Positions 7,844 to 16,176 of a stretch of 64,000 nt of DNA are shown one piece after another. This DNA comes from DATMGU01 sp035555315 (GTDB lineage Bacteria; Pseudomonadota; Alphaproteobacteria; ATCC43930; CGMCC-115725). The position numbers were made by a program, and so were the translations under genes. Location: positions 123,324 through 187,323 of the forward strand of contig DATMGU010000014.1 of NCBI GenBank assembly GCA_035555315.1. Direction: 5' to 3'. How positions within the stretch are numbered: position 1 is the first letter of the stretch; every line of letters starts with the position of its first letter. The notes beneath the pieces were generated by a model. That model had not been told where the DNA came from. It worked only from the letters and a program-made list of their open reading frames with translations, and did no database searches.

Positions 7844-8985
7844 CCTTGGGGGAAGGTCGGTCTGGTCGGTTCGCTCCGGGCGGCGTGCCCCGGCTGCTGC
7901 TCTGGCACTGGGGTAGGCGCGGCGGTGGTCCGAAATACACCATCGAACTGGCCCGGGCCTTGGCCGGGCGGGAGGATATCGCCACCAGCTTGTCGCTGTC
8001 GCCGCAGGCGGAGATCTATCCGGACGCGATGGCGCTCGGCTTGCCGATCTTTCCGGTAACGACCTATCGCGACCGTGTCTCGGCGGTGGCGGCTCTGGCG
8101 CGCCTGCCGTCGATCCGCCGACGGTTTCGACAGCATCTGATGCGCAACCGGATCGATGTGGTGGTCGCCACCATGTCGCATATCTGGCATCCGGTCATGG
8201 TGGATGCGGTGAAACAGGCCGGGGCTCGGCTCATCACCGTCGTGCATGATGCCGTCGCTCATCCGGGCGACGATTATCCTTTGCGCCGTTGGATGATGCG
8301 GCGCGAACTCCGCTACAGCGATCAGATCGTGGCCTTGAGCCGGCATGTCGCCGGCCAATTGGTGCGGGAATACGATTACCCGCCCTCGCTCATCACGGTC
8401 ATCCCGCATGGCGTGTTCCCGTTCGGACCCGTCCGGCGGCGTGAACCGCCGATCGGCCGGCCGTTCCGCTTTTTGTTTTTCGGCCGGCTGCTTCCCTATA
8501 AGGGGCTCGATCTGCTGCTCGATGCCATGGCGCTGCTCGACCCTTCCGTGGCGGTCGAGCTGGCGATCGTGGGATCGGGCGATCTCGGGTCCCTGGAGGA
8601 CCGCATCGCCGCTGATCCGCGCATCCGGCTCGACCGACGCTGGGTTCCCGAAGGAGAGGTCCGGCTGATCTTCGATGCCGCCGACGCGATTGTTTCACCC
8701 TACCGCGAGGCGAGCCAATCCGGCGTGCTGGCGGGCGCCTACGGCGCCGGCATGCCGATGATCGCCACCCCGATCGGCGGGTTGACCGAACAGGTGGCAA
8801 CCTATGGGGCCGGCCTGGTCGCCGACGATATGACGGCCGCCGCCTTCGCGCGCGCCATGCGACGGCTTGCGACCGAGCCGGACCTCTATCGCCGCTGTGT
8901 CGAGAACACGCTACGGACGGCGGCCGGTCCGCTGTCCTGGCCGGCGATCGCCGGCCAGTTCGCGGGGCTGCTCCGCGATCACTGA
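7840..8985 (+). CDS. Glycosyltransferase family 4 protein
   Basis: A GT4 glycosyltransferase of about 381 residues. The N-terminal domain has GGPKYTIELARAL and an ITVVHDAVAHPGDDY segment. The C-terminal GT-B domain has FLFFGRLLPYKGLDLLLDAM, and SPYREASQSGVLAGAYGAGMP in the nucleotide-sugar binding loop. The open frame extends well upstream inside gmhB. I chose the GTG at 7840, which overlaps the gmhB stop (GTGA). A GTG at 7885, just before the first predicted strand (PRLLLWHWG), is a good alternative. Its coupling to hddC and gmhB suggests a role in heptose-containing glycan assembly, possibly as the heptosyltransferase. That role is inference from context. Confidence 0.8.
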   Translation: MTLGEGRSGRFAPGGVPRLLLWHWGRRGGGPKYTIELARALAGREDIATSLSLSPQAEIYPDAMALGLPIFPVTTYRDRVSAVAALARLPSIRRRFRQHLMRNRIDVVVATMSHIWHPVMVDAVKQAGARLITVVHDAVAHPGDDYPLRRWMMRRELRYSDQIVALSRHVAGQLVREYDYPPSLITVIPHGVFPFGPVRRREPPIGRPFRFLFFGRLLPYKGLDLLLDAMALLDPSVAVELAIVGSGDLGSLEDRIAADPRIRLDRRWVPEGEVRLIFDAADAIVSPYREASQSGVLAGAYGAGMPMIATPIGGLTEQVATYGAGLVADDMTAAAFARAMRRLATEPDLYRRCVENTLRTAAGPLSWPAIAGQFAGLLRDH

Positions 8986-9053
8986 ATGACGTCCGGCGTT
9001 AACCTTTATTGTAGCCTCACCGTCTCCTGTGTCGATTGATCCGGAGCCCACCG

Positions 9054-10145
9054 ATGTCGTCGCTGTTCGAACCGTTGACCCTGCGTTCCGTGACGCTTGC
9101 CAACCGCGTCGTCGTCTCGCCGATGTGCCAGTATTCGGCGGAGGATGGCAGCGCCAATGACTGGCACCTGGCGCATCTGGGCCAACTCGCCCTGTCCGGT
9201 GCGGGCTTGCTGATCACCGAGGCGACCCATGTCAGCGCGGTCGGCCGGATCACGCCCCATTGCCTGGGCCTCTATTCCGATGCGAACGAGGCGGCTCTGG
9301 GCCGCGTGCTGCGCTTCATGCGGCAGCATGGGTCGGGTGCCATCGGCGTACAATTGGCGCATGCCGGCCGCAAGGCCGCGTCATCGGTTCCCTGGGAAGG
9401 GGGCGGACCGCTGTCCGACGGGGCCTGGCCAGTGGTTGGCGCCTCGCCGATCGCCTTCGCCCCGGGCTGGCACGTACCGCGGGAACTCGATGCCGACGGT
9501 CTCGCCGAGGTCAAGGCGGAGTTCGTCGCGGCCGCCCAGCGGGCCGATCGACTGGGCATCGATGTGATCGAACTCCACGGCGCCCATGGCTACCTGCTCC
9601 ACAGTTTTCTATCGCCCCTCAGCAATCGGCGCGGCGACGGTTATGGCGGGTCGCGCGCCAACCGCATGCGCTTTCCGCTGGAAGTCTTCGAGGCGGTGCG
9701 CACTGTGTTTCCGGCCGACAAACCGGTCGGCATACGCATCTCGGCGAGTGATCACGTCGAGGGCGGCTGGTCGCTCGATGACAGCATCGCGCTGGCGCAC
9801 GAGCTGAAATCCCTCGGTGCCGATTTCATCGATGTTTCATCGGGCGGCATGTCGCCCGACCAGAAGATAACCGTCGGCCCCGGCTATCAAGTTGCCTATG
9901 CCGGTGCTATCCGGCGTGAAACCGGCCTGGTCAGCATGGCGGTCGGCATGATCGACCAGCCGCACCAGGCTGAGACGATCATTCGCGACGGCAGTGCCGA
10001 TCTGGTGGCGCTGGCTCGCGGTTTCCTGCGCAACCCGCGCTGGGTATGGGATGCCGCCGACGCGTTGGGGGCCGAGGCCCATGCGCCGCCGCAATACGCC
10101 CGCGTTCGGCCAAGCAGCCGGTCGACGGCGCCATCCCGGCGCTGA
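9054..10145 (+). CDS. NADH:flavin oxidoreductase, Old Yellow Enzyme family (YqjM-like)
   Basis: A 363-residue FMN-dependent TIM-barrel ene-reductase. It carries the marks of the YqjM-type subgroup: Cys25 and Tyr27 in SPMCQYSAEDG tune the flavin, and the substrate-anchoring H175/H178/Y180 lie in ELHGAHGYLLHSF. A NRRGDGYGGS segment and a phosphate-binding VALARGFLRNPRW near the C-terminus complete the pattern. The reaction is NAD(P)H-dependent reduction of activated C=C bonds, often for electrophile or xenobiotic detoxification. The ATG at 9054 begins the conserved LFEPLTLRSVTLANR strand. It stands alone, 68 bp after the glycan cluster, and converges on a glutathione transferase gene, consistent with a detoxification role. 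Confidence 0.92.
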   Translation: MSSLFEPLTLRSVTLANRVVVSPMCQYSAEDGSANDWHLAHLGQLALSGAGLLITEATHVSAVGRITPHCLGLYSDANEAALGRVLRFMRQHGSGAIGVQLAHAGRKAASSVPWEGGGPLSDGAWPVVGASPIAFAPGWHVPRELDADGLAEVKAEFVAAAQRADRLGIDVIELHGAHGYLLHSFLSPLSNRRGDGYGGSRANRMRFPLEVFEAVRTVFPADKPVGIRISASDHVEGGWSLDDSIALAHELKSLGADFIDVSSGGMSPDQKITVGPGYQVAYAGAIRRETGLVSMAVGMIDQPHQAETIIRDGSADLVALARGFLRNPRWVWDAADALGAEAHAPPQYARVRPSSRSTAPSRR

Positions 10146-10156
10146 AGCCGGGATGG
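10131..10156. terminator. Strong hairpin at the end of the Old Yellow Enzyme gene
   Basis: A perfect 10-bp stem, CCATCCCGGC / GCCGGGATGG, encloses the 6-base loop GCTGAA, and the loop holds the stop codon of the upstream gene. It lies between two convergent genes, which suggests a bidirectional terminator. No T-tract follows, so intrinsic termination is not assured. Confidence 0.5.
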
Positions 10157-10187
10157 TCTTGTCCCGGGCGCGTCCCCCGGTTGCGTC

Positions 10188-10883
10188 CTAGAGAACCGTG
10201 CTTGCGGTCTGGCCGAACAGCAGTTTCTTTGATTCCTCGGTGACGGTCGGGGTCGCGTTGATGGTCTTGCCGATCTCATAGGCGCGGATCGTCGCCGGGC
10301 GGCTGCCGATCGCCTTGAACCAACGCTGCAGATGGGGGAAATCCTCCAGCTTCTGGCTCTGCCGCTCATAGGGCACGACCCAAGGATACGCCGCCATATC
10401 GGCGATCGAATACGCGCCGGCGACGAATTCCCGATCGGCCAGCCGCTTGTTCAGCACGGCATAGAGGCGGCCGGTCTCATTCACATAGCGGTTGATCGCA
10501 TAGGGCAGCTTTTCCGGCGCATAGGCACTGAAATGATGGTTCTGCCCGGCCATCGGGCCGAGGCCGCCCATCTGCCAGAACAGCCATTGCAGCACCTCGA
10601 CCCGGCCGCGCAGATCGGTCGGGATGAATTTCCCGGTCTTCTCCGCGAGGTAGAGCAGGATGGCGCCGGATTCGAAGATCGATACCGGAGAGCCGCCGCC
10701 AGCGGGCTCGGTATCGACGATCGCCGGCATGCGGTTGTTCGGCGAAATCCGGAGGAAACCGGGTTCGAACTGCTCGCCCTTCGAGATGTTCACCGGTTTC
10801 AGGTCATAGGCGAGGCCGACCTCCTCCAGAAACAGCGTGACTTTGTGGCCGTTCGGGGTCGGCCAATAATAAAGCTCGATCAT
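10188..10883 (-). CDS. Glutathione S-transferase family protein (YfcG/YghU-like)
   Basis: A 231-residue cytosolic GST. The thioredoxin-fold N-terminal half (MIELYYWPTPNGHKVTLFLEE) has TPNGHK at the glutathione-activating position, as in the Nu-class YfcG/YghU disulfide-bond oxidoreductases. ISPNNRMPAIVD gives the cis-proline strand and IFESGAILLYLAEKTG the gamma-glutamyl binding site. The all-helical C-terminal domain follows from about residue 95, with YSIADMAAYPWV as the N-capping and hydrophobic staple motif. It converges on the Old Yellow Enzyme gene and diverges from a small cupin gene. It probably acts in glutathione-dependent thiol/disulfide or peroxide metabolism. Confidence 0.88.
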   Translation of the reverse strand: MIELYYWPTPNGHKVTLFLEEVGLAYDLKPVNISKGEQFEPGFLRISPNNRMPAIVDTEPAGGGSPVSIFESGAILLYLAEKTGKFIPTDLRGRVEVLQWLFWQMGGLGPMAGQNHHFSAYAPEKLPYAINRYVNETGRLYAVLNKRLADREFVAGAYSIADMAAYPWVVPYERQSQKLEDFPHLQRWFKAIGSRPATIRAYEIGKTINATPTVTEESKKLLFGQTASTVL

Positions 10884-11058
10884 CGGTGCGGTGCTCCGGA
10901 TGCTGAGGGTGAATTCCGCGGTTCAGGTGCGAACGGCGCCGATCATCGGCGAGGCGCTGCCCGGACACAATCATCGCCTCTACACTACGATTTTCGAAAA
11001 GGTGATAGCTCGTCAAAACGATATAGTCGTTGAAAAGATTAATTCTGGAGGAAATGCG

Positions 11059-11436
11059 ATGAGTGCGACGGTGACGGTCCGGCACAACGCCGAAGATGCC
11101 TTTTCGGTTGATGGCTTGCGCACCTTCTTCGAGTATCGGGATCTCGGGATCAATGGCGCCACCGGCGGTAAGATCAACGCTCATGTCATTCGGGCGCGGG
11201 ACCGTCACGAGGCACGGCCGGAATGGCATTTTCACGACCTCGACTTCCAAATGGTCTACATCCTGAAGGGCTGGGTTCGCTTCGAATACGAAGGAACCGG
11301 CGAGGTGCTGCTGGAGGCCGGTTCATGCGTCCACCAGCCGTCACGCCTTCGGCACCGGGAAATCGCCCATTCGGAAGATTTGGAGATGTTGGAAGTGACG
11401 TCGCCGGCGGAATTCGCGACGATTGTCACCGGCTAG
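11059..11436 (+). CDS. Cupin domain protein
   Basis: A 125-residue single-domain cupin. Motif 1 is H-F-H-D-L-D-F-Q-M-V-Y-I-L-K-G, with paired histidines as metal ligands. Motif 2 follows as GSCVHQPSRLRHREI, whose histidine completes the usual metal site. The reading frame is open further upstream, but GGAGGA at 11047-11052 lies 6 bases before the ATG at 11059, which fixes the start. The product is probably a cytoplasmic metal-binding enzyme or sensor; the substrate is unknown. It is transcribed divergently from the GST and converges on hpnL. Confidence 0.8.
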   Translation: MSATVTVRHNAEDAFSVDGLRTFFEYRDLGINGATGGKINAHVIRARDRHEARPEWHFHDLDFQMVYILKGWVRFEYEGTGEVLLEAGSCVHQPSRLRHREIAHSEDLEMLEVTSPAEFATIVTG

Positions 11437-11438
11437 GG

Positions 11439-11462
11439 CCGCTTCCACGAGAATGGAAACGG
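11439..11462. terminator. Hairpin between convergent cupin and hpnL genes
   Basis: A 9-bp stem with one mismatch, CCGCTTCCA / TGGAAACGG, with a 6-base loop (CGAGAA), lies between the two stop codons. It is a candidate bidirectional terminator; no T-tract is present. Confidence 0.4.
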
Positions 11463-11464
11463 TT

Positions 11465-12466
11465 CTAGCGGGCGAGCGGCTTGTGCGCCGAGCCGCCGCC
11501 CATGGCCAGTTTCTGCGCCTCGCCGATCTGCCATAGGATCAGGGCCGGAACGAACACCACCAGATCCCGGATGCGGCGTGCCAGTGCCAGGGCGAGGGCG
11601 ACATCCGGCCCGAGGCCGAGCAAGGTACCGAACAGCAGGAAGCCGCCTTCCTGCACGCCCATGCCGCCCGGCACCATGAAGGCGGCGGAGCTCACCGCCT
11701 GGGCCAGGGATTCGAGAATGACCGCCTCGGCCAGCCCGACCGGATGGCCGAGCGCCATCAAGGCGAAATAGATTTCGGCCGTACCGGCCAGCCAGCCGAC
11801 CAGTTGCCACAGCGTGCTGGCCACGACCCGGCTGCGCCGCCGGTAGATCAGCTTCAGCACCCGGTCGAGGCGAACGGCGTTGCCGACCACATCGGCCAGC
11901 CGCTCGCCGAACAGGCTGCGGACGAGTTTCTCGCCGATATTCACGATGCCATAGCGCTGCACCGCGATCAGCCCGCCGACCATCGGGATGGCGATCAGCA
12001 ACCCGCCGGCGACCCGATAGGCCGCCGCGGTATCGTCGATGCGCATCAGCAGCAGTACCAGGCCGAGCAGGGTGAACAGGAACTGGCTGATCATCGACAG
12101 CGTGATATCGGCGATCAGGCTGGCGACCACCGGCGCCGTGTTGAACCCGGCGCGCGTGGCGAGCCGCACCGAGATCACTTCGCCGCCGATCCGCGCGACC
12201 GGCAGCAGGCCGTTGACCGCCTCGCGGACCCAGATGATCCAGGTGGCACGGGACAGCGACGGTCGGCCATTGCCGACGAACAGCACGCGCCAGGCATGGG
12301 CGTTCACCGCCATCGGCACGACATGGCAGAGGCTGGCCCAGATCAAGCCGAAGCCGCCCATCGACAGCGCCTCGAAGACCGATCCGACCCCTTCGTAAAG
12401 CAATAGCCCCGTCAGCAGCGCGAAGCCGCCGAGACCGAGGATCGTTGCGAGGCGAAGCATTTTCAT
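11465..12466 (-). CDS. hpnL: HpnL-family membrane protein (hopanoid-associated, flippase-like)
   Basis: A 333-residue integral membrane protein of the UPF0104 / lysylphosphatidylglycerol-synthase transmembrane family. About eight hydrophobic segments are visible: near residues 5-25, 38-58, 125-150, 155-175, 225-245, 260-280 and in the C-terminal third. The conserved WIIWVREAVNGLLPVARIGGE segment, with ARIGGE, is typical of this family. Its position as the last gene of hpnI-J-K-L identifies it as HpnL. The role is not firmly established; transport or membrane placement of modified hopanoids is an inference. The gene starts 60 bp after the hpnK stop. Confidence 0.85.
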   Translation of the reverse strand: MKMLRLATILGLGGFALLTGLLLYEGVGSVFEALSMGGFGLIWASLCHVVPMAVNAHAWRVLFVGNGRPSLSRATWIIWVREAVNGLLPVARIGGEVISVRLATRAGFNTAPVVASLIADITLSMISQFLFTLLGLVLLLMRIDDTAAAYRVAGGLLIAIPMVGGLIAVQRYGIVNIGEKLVRSLFGERLADVVGNAVRLDRVLKLIYRRRSRVVASTLWQLVGWLAGTAEIYFALMALGHPVGLAEAVILESLAQAVSSAAFMVPGGMGVQEGGFLLFGTLLGLGPDVALALALARRIRDLVVFVPALILWQIGEAQKLAMGGGSAHKPLAR

Positions 12467-12526
12467 GGCGAACCGGCCTTATATGGGGCCGGCTTCATGT
12501 CAGGGCTAGCGTCATGTGGAGGCCGC

Positions 12527-13378
12527 TCACAAAGCGCCCAGGGCGCTGAACGAGGTCCGCCGGATGCCTAGATGGTCGATCGATCGCTGCACGCGGCGGC
12601 TGAGCAAGGCGTTCAGCTCGTCGGCATGGCGGTAGGTCGGCATGGTGCGCGCCAGACGGGGGGTCAGATGCGTCGCCGGATGGAAATACAGCTCGCTCAC
12701 GCCGTCCGGCAGACGCGGCAGCAGGTCCAATATGCGGGCCTCGGTCATGGCGCCCGACCAGGCGATGCCGAATGCATGATCGTTGACCCGCATGCCGGCT
12801 CGGCGCAGCGACCAGCGAAGCTGCCGGGTCCAGAGGCGCAGCGCCAGCGCGCCGGCACCGGCGCCGAGGGCTTCGAGGCCGTCACCGGTGACCCGCGGTT
12901 CGGCCGGGACACGGACCGCGCGCAGGCCAAAGTCGCGGCCGATCTCGACGATCAGCCGCGCCACGGTCGGGTGCAGATGGATGTGCTTATGGGTATTGGC
13001 GTGATCGAGCGGCAGGCCGGTCGCGGCGAACGCCTCGAACTGAGCCCGGATCTCCCGCGCCAATTGCCGGCGGATGTCCGGCTTGAAAAAAAACCGGAAG
13101 CCCGCCTTCAGCATATCGCTGGGAAATCGGCCCTCGGAATCGACCAGATCGGGGATCGTTTCGGGCGCCGATATCGGTGTGCCTTCGACCAACGTCACAT
13201 GCAGACCGATCTTAAGGTCGGGCAGGCGATGAGCCCGCTCGACGGCATCGGCCGCGGCGGGTTCCGCGACCATCAAACTGGCGCTGGTCAGAACGCCGTG
13301 GCGGTGGGCTCGTTCCACCGCCTCATTGACGGCGAAATCGAGCCCGAAATCATCCGCCGAGACGATGAGTGCCTTCAG
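12527..13378 (-). CDS. hpnK: Hopanoid biosynthesis deacetylase HpnK (YdjC-like), CTG start
   Basis: A YdjC/ChbG-type carbohydrate deacetylase. HpnK removes the N-acetyl group from N-acetylglucosaminyl-bacteriohopanetetrol. The metal-binding motif SADDFG, with the first metal Asp, lies in codons 7-12 only if translation begins at the CTG at 13378. The preceding in-frame codon is TAA, and the first GTG or ATG (the GTG ending at 13318) comes after the motif. The CTG overlaps the hpnJ stop (CTGA), a translational-coupling arrangement. Further motifs are LDHANTHKHIHLHPTV, with two metal histidines, and RVPAEPR. With the CTG start the product has 283 residues. The function is well supported; the unusual start is inferred from motif position. 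Confidence 0.87.
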   Translation of the reverse strand: MKALIVSADDFGLDFAVNEAVERAHRHGVLTSASLMVAEPAAADAVERAHRLPDLKIGLHVTLVEGTPISAPETIPDLVDSEGRFPSDMLKAGFRFFFKPDIRRQLAREIRAQFEAFAATGLPLDHANTHKHIHLHPTVARLIVEIGRDFGLRAVRVPAEPRVTGDGLEALGAGAGALALRLWTRQLRWSLRRAGMRVNDHAFGIAWSGAMTEARILDLLPRLPDGVSELYFHPATHLTPRLARTMPTYRHADELNALLSRRVQRSIDHLGIRRTSFSALGAL

Positions 13379-14805
13379 TTAGCCACCTGGCGCTCGCGCA
13401 GGAAGTGGAAGAACTCCACGCCCTCGCGCAGCCGGCGCTTCATCATCTGCGGGCTGCGAACCATCTCGCCGACCAATGAGGCGATCTTGGGCGCGCGGAA
13501 ATAGAACCGTTTGTAGAAGCTCTCGACCGAATGGAAGATCTCGGTATGCGACAAATGGGGGTAATGCAGCGGCGCCATCTGAACGCCGTGGTCGTCGATC
13601 AGCTCGGCATGCTCGGCATCGAGCCAGCCGTTCTCGACCGCCTGCGCATGCAGGAACGTGCCGGGATACGGGGCCGCCAGGGAGACTTGGATGGTGTGCG
13701 GATTGATCTCGGTCGCGAACTTCACGGTCTCCTCGATCGTCTCCCTGGTCTCGCCGGGGAGGCCGAGGATGAAGGTGCCGTGGATCTGGACGCCCAGCGC
13801 GTGGCAGTCCTGGGTGAACTTCTTCGCGACCTCGATCCGCATGCCCTTCTTGATGTTGTGCAGGATCTGCTGATTGCCGGACTCATAGCCCACCAGCAAC
13901 AGGCGCAGGCCGTTGTTGCGCAGCACCTTCAGCGTCTCGTACGGCACGTTCGCCTTGGCATTGCACGACCAAGTCACGCCTAGCTTGCCCAATTCGCGGG
14001 CGATCGCCTCGGCGCGCGGCAGATCATCGGTAAAGGTGTCGTCGTCGAAGAAGAACTCCTTCACCTGCGGAAAATAGTGTCGGGCCAGTTTGATCTCTTC
14101 GATCACGTGGCCGACGCTGCGCGTCCGATAGCGATGGCCGCCGACGGTCTGCGGCCACAGGCAGAAGGTGCAGCGCGACTTGCAGCCCCGGCCGGTATAG
14201 ATCGAGATGTAGGGATGTTTCAGATAACCGATGAAATAATCCTCGATCCGCAGGTTCTTTTTATAAACCTCGGTCACGAACGGCAGCGCATCCATGTTCT
14301 CCAGGATCGCGCGATCGGTGTTGTGGACGATCACGCCCTCGGCATTGCGATAGCTGATGCCATCGACCTTGGACCAGTCGCGGCCGTCGGCGATTTCCTT
14401 GATCGTGAAATCGAATTCGTTGCGGGCGACGAAATCGATGGCGCTCGACGCCTCCAGGCTCTTCAGCGGCTCGACCGCGACCTTGGCGCCGATGAAGCCG
14501 ATCTTGAGATTCGGGTTTTCCTGCTTCAGCGCCTCGGCGACCTTGACGTCGGAGGCGAAGGACGGCGTCGAGGTGTGCAGCACGAGAAGATCATGTTGCT
14601 TGGCGAGCGGCAGCACCTCGGCCAAGCCTGTCCGGCTGGCCGGGGCGTCGATCAGCCGCGCCATGTCGCCGACCAGGGCGGCCGGCTGGGCCAGCCAGGT
14701 CGGGAACCAGAAGGACTTGATCTCGCGGCGCGCCTGATAGCGTGAACCGGCGCCACCATCGAAGCCCTCGAAGGACGGTGCCTGGAGGAATAGTGACTTC
14801 ATCAT
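13375..14805 (-). CDS. hpnJ: Hopanoid biosynthesis radical SAM protein HpnJ
   Basis: A 476-residue B12-binding-type radical SAM enzyme. The cobalamin-binding-like Rossmann domain spans about residues 40-150. The [4Fe-4S] cluster motif C208-x3-C212-x2-C215 lies in GRGCKSRCTFC, and the TIM-barrel continues to about 400. HpnJ is known to contract the glucosamine ring of glucosaminyl-bacteriohopanetetrol to give the cyclitol ether head group. The start ATG overlaps the hpnI stop, and a GGAG site lies 9 bases upstream inside hpnI. The stop overlaps the CTG start proposed for hpnK. Together these indicate a coupled operon hpnI-hpnJ-hpnK. Confidence 0.95.
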   Translation of the reverse strand: MMKSLFLQAPSFEGFDGGAGSRYQARREIKSFWFPTWLAQPAALVGDMARLIDAPASRTGLAEVLPLAKQHDLLVLHTSTPSFASDVKVAEALKQENPNLKIGFIGAKVAVEPLKSLEASSAIDFVARNEFDFTIKEIADGRDWSKVDGISYRNAEGVIVHNTDRAILENMDALPFVTEVYKKNLRIEDYFIGYLKHPYISIYTGRGCKSRCTFCLWPQTVGGHRYRTRSVGHVIEEIKLARHYFPQVKEFFFDDDTFTDDLPRAEAIARELGKLGVTWSCNAKANVPYETLKVLRNNGLRLLLVGYESGNQQILHNIKKGMRIEVAKKFTQDCHALGVQIHGTFILGLPGETRETIEETVKFATEINPHTIQVSLAAPYPGTFLHAQAVENGWLDAEHAELIDDHGVQMAPLHYPHLSHTEIFHSVESFYKRFYFRAPKIASLVGEMVRSPQMMKRRLREGVEFFHFLRERQVAN

Positions 14806-15956
14806 GCCAAAGGATCTCCTTCGAAGGTCAGTTCGCCGCCTTGGTTGACTTGGAACCTATGATCGCGCCAAACGATCCGCTGTCCGCAGAAGCTGGCAAT
14901 CAATAGGCCGAAGGACAAGGCATCGCGAATCGGAACCAGACGGGCTTTAAGCGGCGTCAGGCCAAAAACTCCATCACATGTATAAACCAGCGCCATGCGT
15001 CCGGCTAGGCTAAGGGCGAAGATCAGGCCTGCGATAGGGTTGAACTCGGAGAGTGGCAGGGCCAGCGTCGCCAGCGCCACCGGATGCGTCACCATCGAGG
15101 CGGCGAGGCCCATCGGGGTGATGCTGCGAATCGTCCGGTTCCAGCGCAGCTCATGGGCCACCAGGGCCGACAGGGTCGGTTCGAGCACCTGGTTTTCAAC
15201 GACATAGGACGAGACCACGACCTTGAGGCCGAGGCTGCGGACCAGCGACCCTAACATGTAATCGTCGGCCAGTTGATGCGCCAAGGCGGCGAAGCCGCCG
15301 ACCCGCTCCAACGTCTTGCGGCGCAGTGCGATGGTGGCGCCGAAGCAGCCGTCGCCGGCGCCGATCAGCAGGCCGACCAAAACCGAGGGTAAAAAGCCGT
15401 AATTGATGAAGCCGCAGCCCAGCTTGGACCAGAGGCCGCCGGCCGGGCGGCCGGAATAGAGGCAGGTGACCAGGCCGACGGCCTCGTCTTCCAGCGGGGC
15501 GACGATCGTCGCCAGATAATCGGGGCCGACCCGCATGTCGCTATCGGCGAGGACCAGCAGGTCGTGGCGTGCCGCGGCCATCATATTGGCGAGGTTGCAG
15601 ACCTTGAAATTGCTGCCGGCGAGCTGCCCGTCGATCACCAGGGTGATATCGGCATCGGGCAGATCGGCTATCAGCTTTTGCACCACGGGGACGGCCGGAT
15701 CGGCTGCCCGATGGGCGCCGATCACCACCTGTACGTCACCGTAATCCTGGGTACAGAAGGATTTGAGGTTTTCGTACAGCCCGGGATCGTCGCCGCAAAC
15801 CGGCTTCAGCAGCGTCACCGGCGGTCGGCTGGTTGCCGGCACGTGCGGCTTCGCGGCGAAGCGGCGGACTGCGAAGATCGCGGTCAGCATGTAAAGTACG
15901 CCCAGGCCGGCTGCCGCCATCGCGACATCGCCCAGAATGCTTATGACGGACAACAC
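14802..15956 (-). CDS. hpnI: Hopanoid biosynthesis glycosyltransferase HpnI
   Basis: A 384-residue membrane-bound GT2 enzyme of the ceramide-glucosyltransferase type. An N-terminal membrane segment (about residues 5-28) precedes the catalytic domain. D-D-P-G-L-Y-E-N-L follows the first strand, LADSDMRVGPDY supplies the D-x-D, and HQLADDYMLG corresponds to the downstream catalytic D-D. Two or three C-terminal hydrophobic segments follow. HpnI attaches N-acetylglucosamine to bacteriohopanetetrol, the substrate then used by HpnK and HpnJ. It is the first gene of the operon, so the promoter should lie in the 220 bp before it (15957-16176). Squalene-hopene cyclase and hpnG/hpnH are not in the window. 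Confidence 0.93.
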   Translation of the reverse strand: MLSVISILGDVAMAAAGLGVLYMLTAIFAVRRFAAKPHVPATSRPPVTLLKPVCGDDPGLYENLKSFCTQDYGDVQVVIGAHRAADPAVPVVQKLIADLPDADITLVIDGQLAGSNFKVCNLANMMAAARHDLLVLADSDMRVGPDYLATIVAPLEDEAVGLVTCLYSGRPAGGLWSKLGCGFINYGFLPSVLVGLLIGAGDGCFGATIALRRKTLERVGGFAALAHQLADDYMLGSLVRSLGLKVVVSSYVVENQVLEPTLSALVAHELRWNRTIRSITPMGLAASMVTHPVALATLALPLSEFNPIAGLIFALSLAGRMALVYTCDGVFGLTPLKARLVPIRDALSFGLLIASFCGQRIVWRDHRFQVNQGGELTFEGDPLA

Positions 15957-16176
15957 GGCGAGTTAAACCCCTGTTGGCTGAAGCGAGGCATCCCGGTTGA
16001 GGAGATGGCCTGTCGAGCCCCCCGGCCCCCCTGTTGAATAGCCGTAGGGGGCTAGGAAAATCCAGTGAAACGGTCCGCCCCAGTCGCATTAACCCGGCGG
16101 GGTGCTACATATTTATCACCCGATGGGGATCTAAAAGGTTAACGGCGCGTACAATTATCCCCAATGTTTGGCGCTG

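Noticed and set aside
16060..16160. Candidate promoter for the hpn operon
   Set aside because: TTAACC and GATAAAT-like elements occur but the spacing is off; no pair was convincing.
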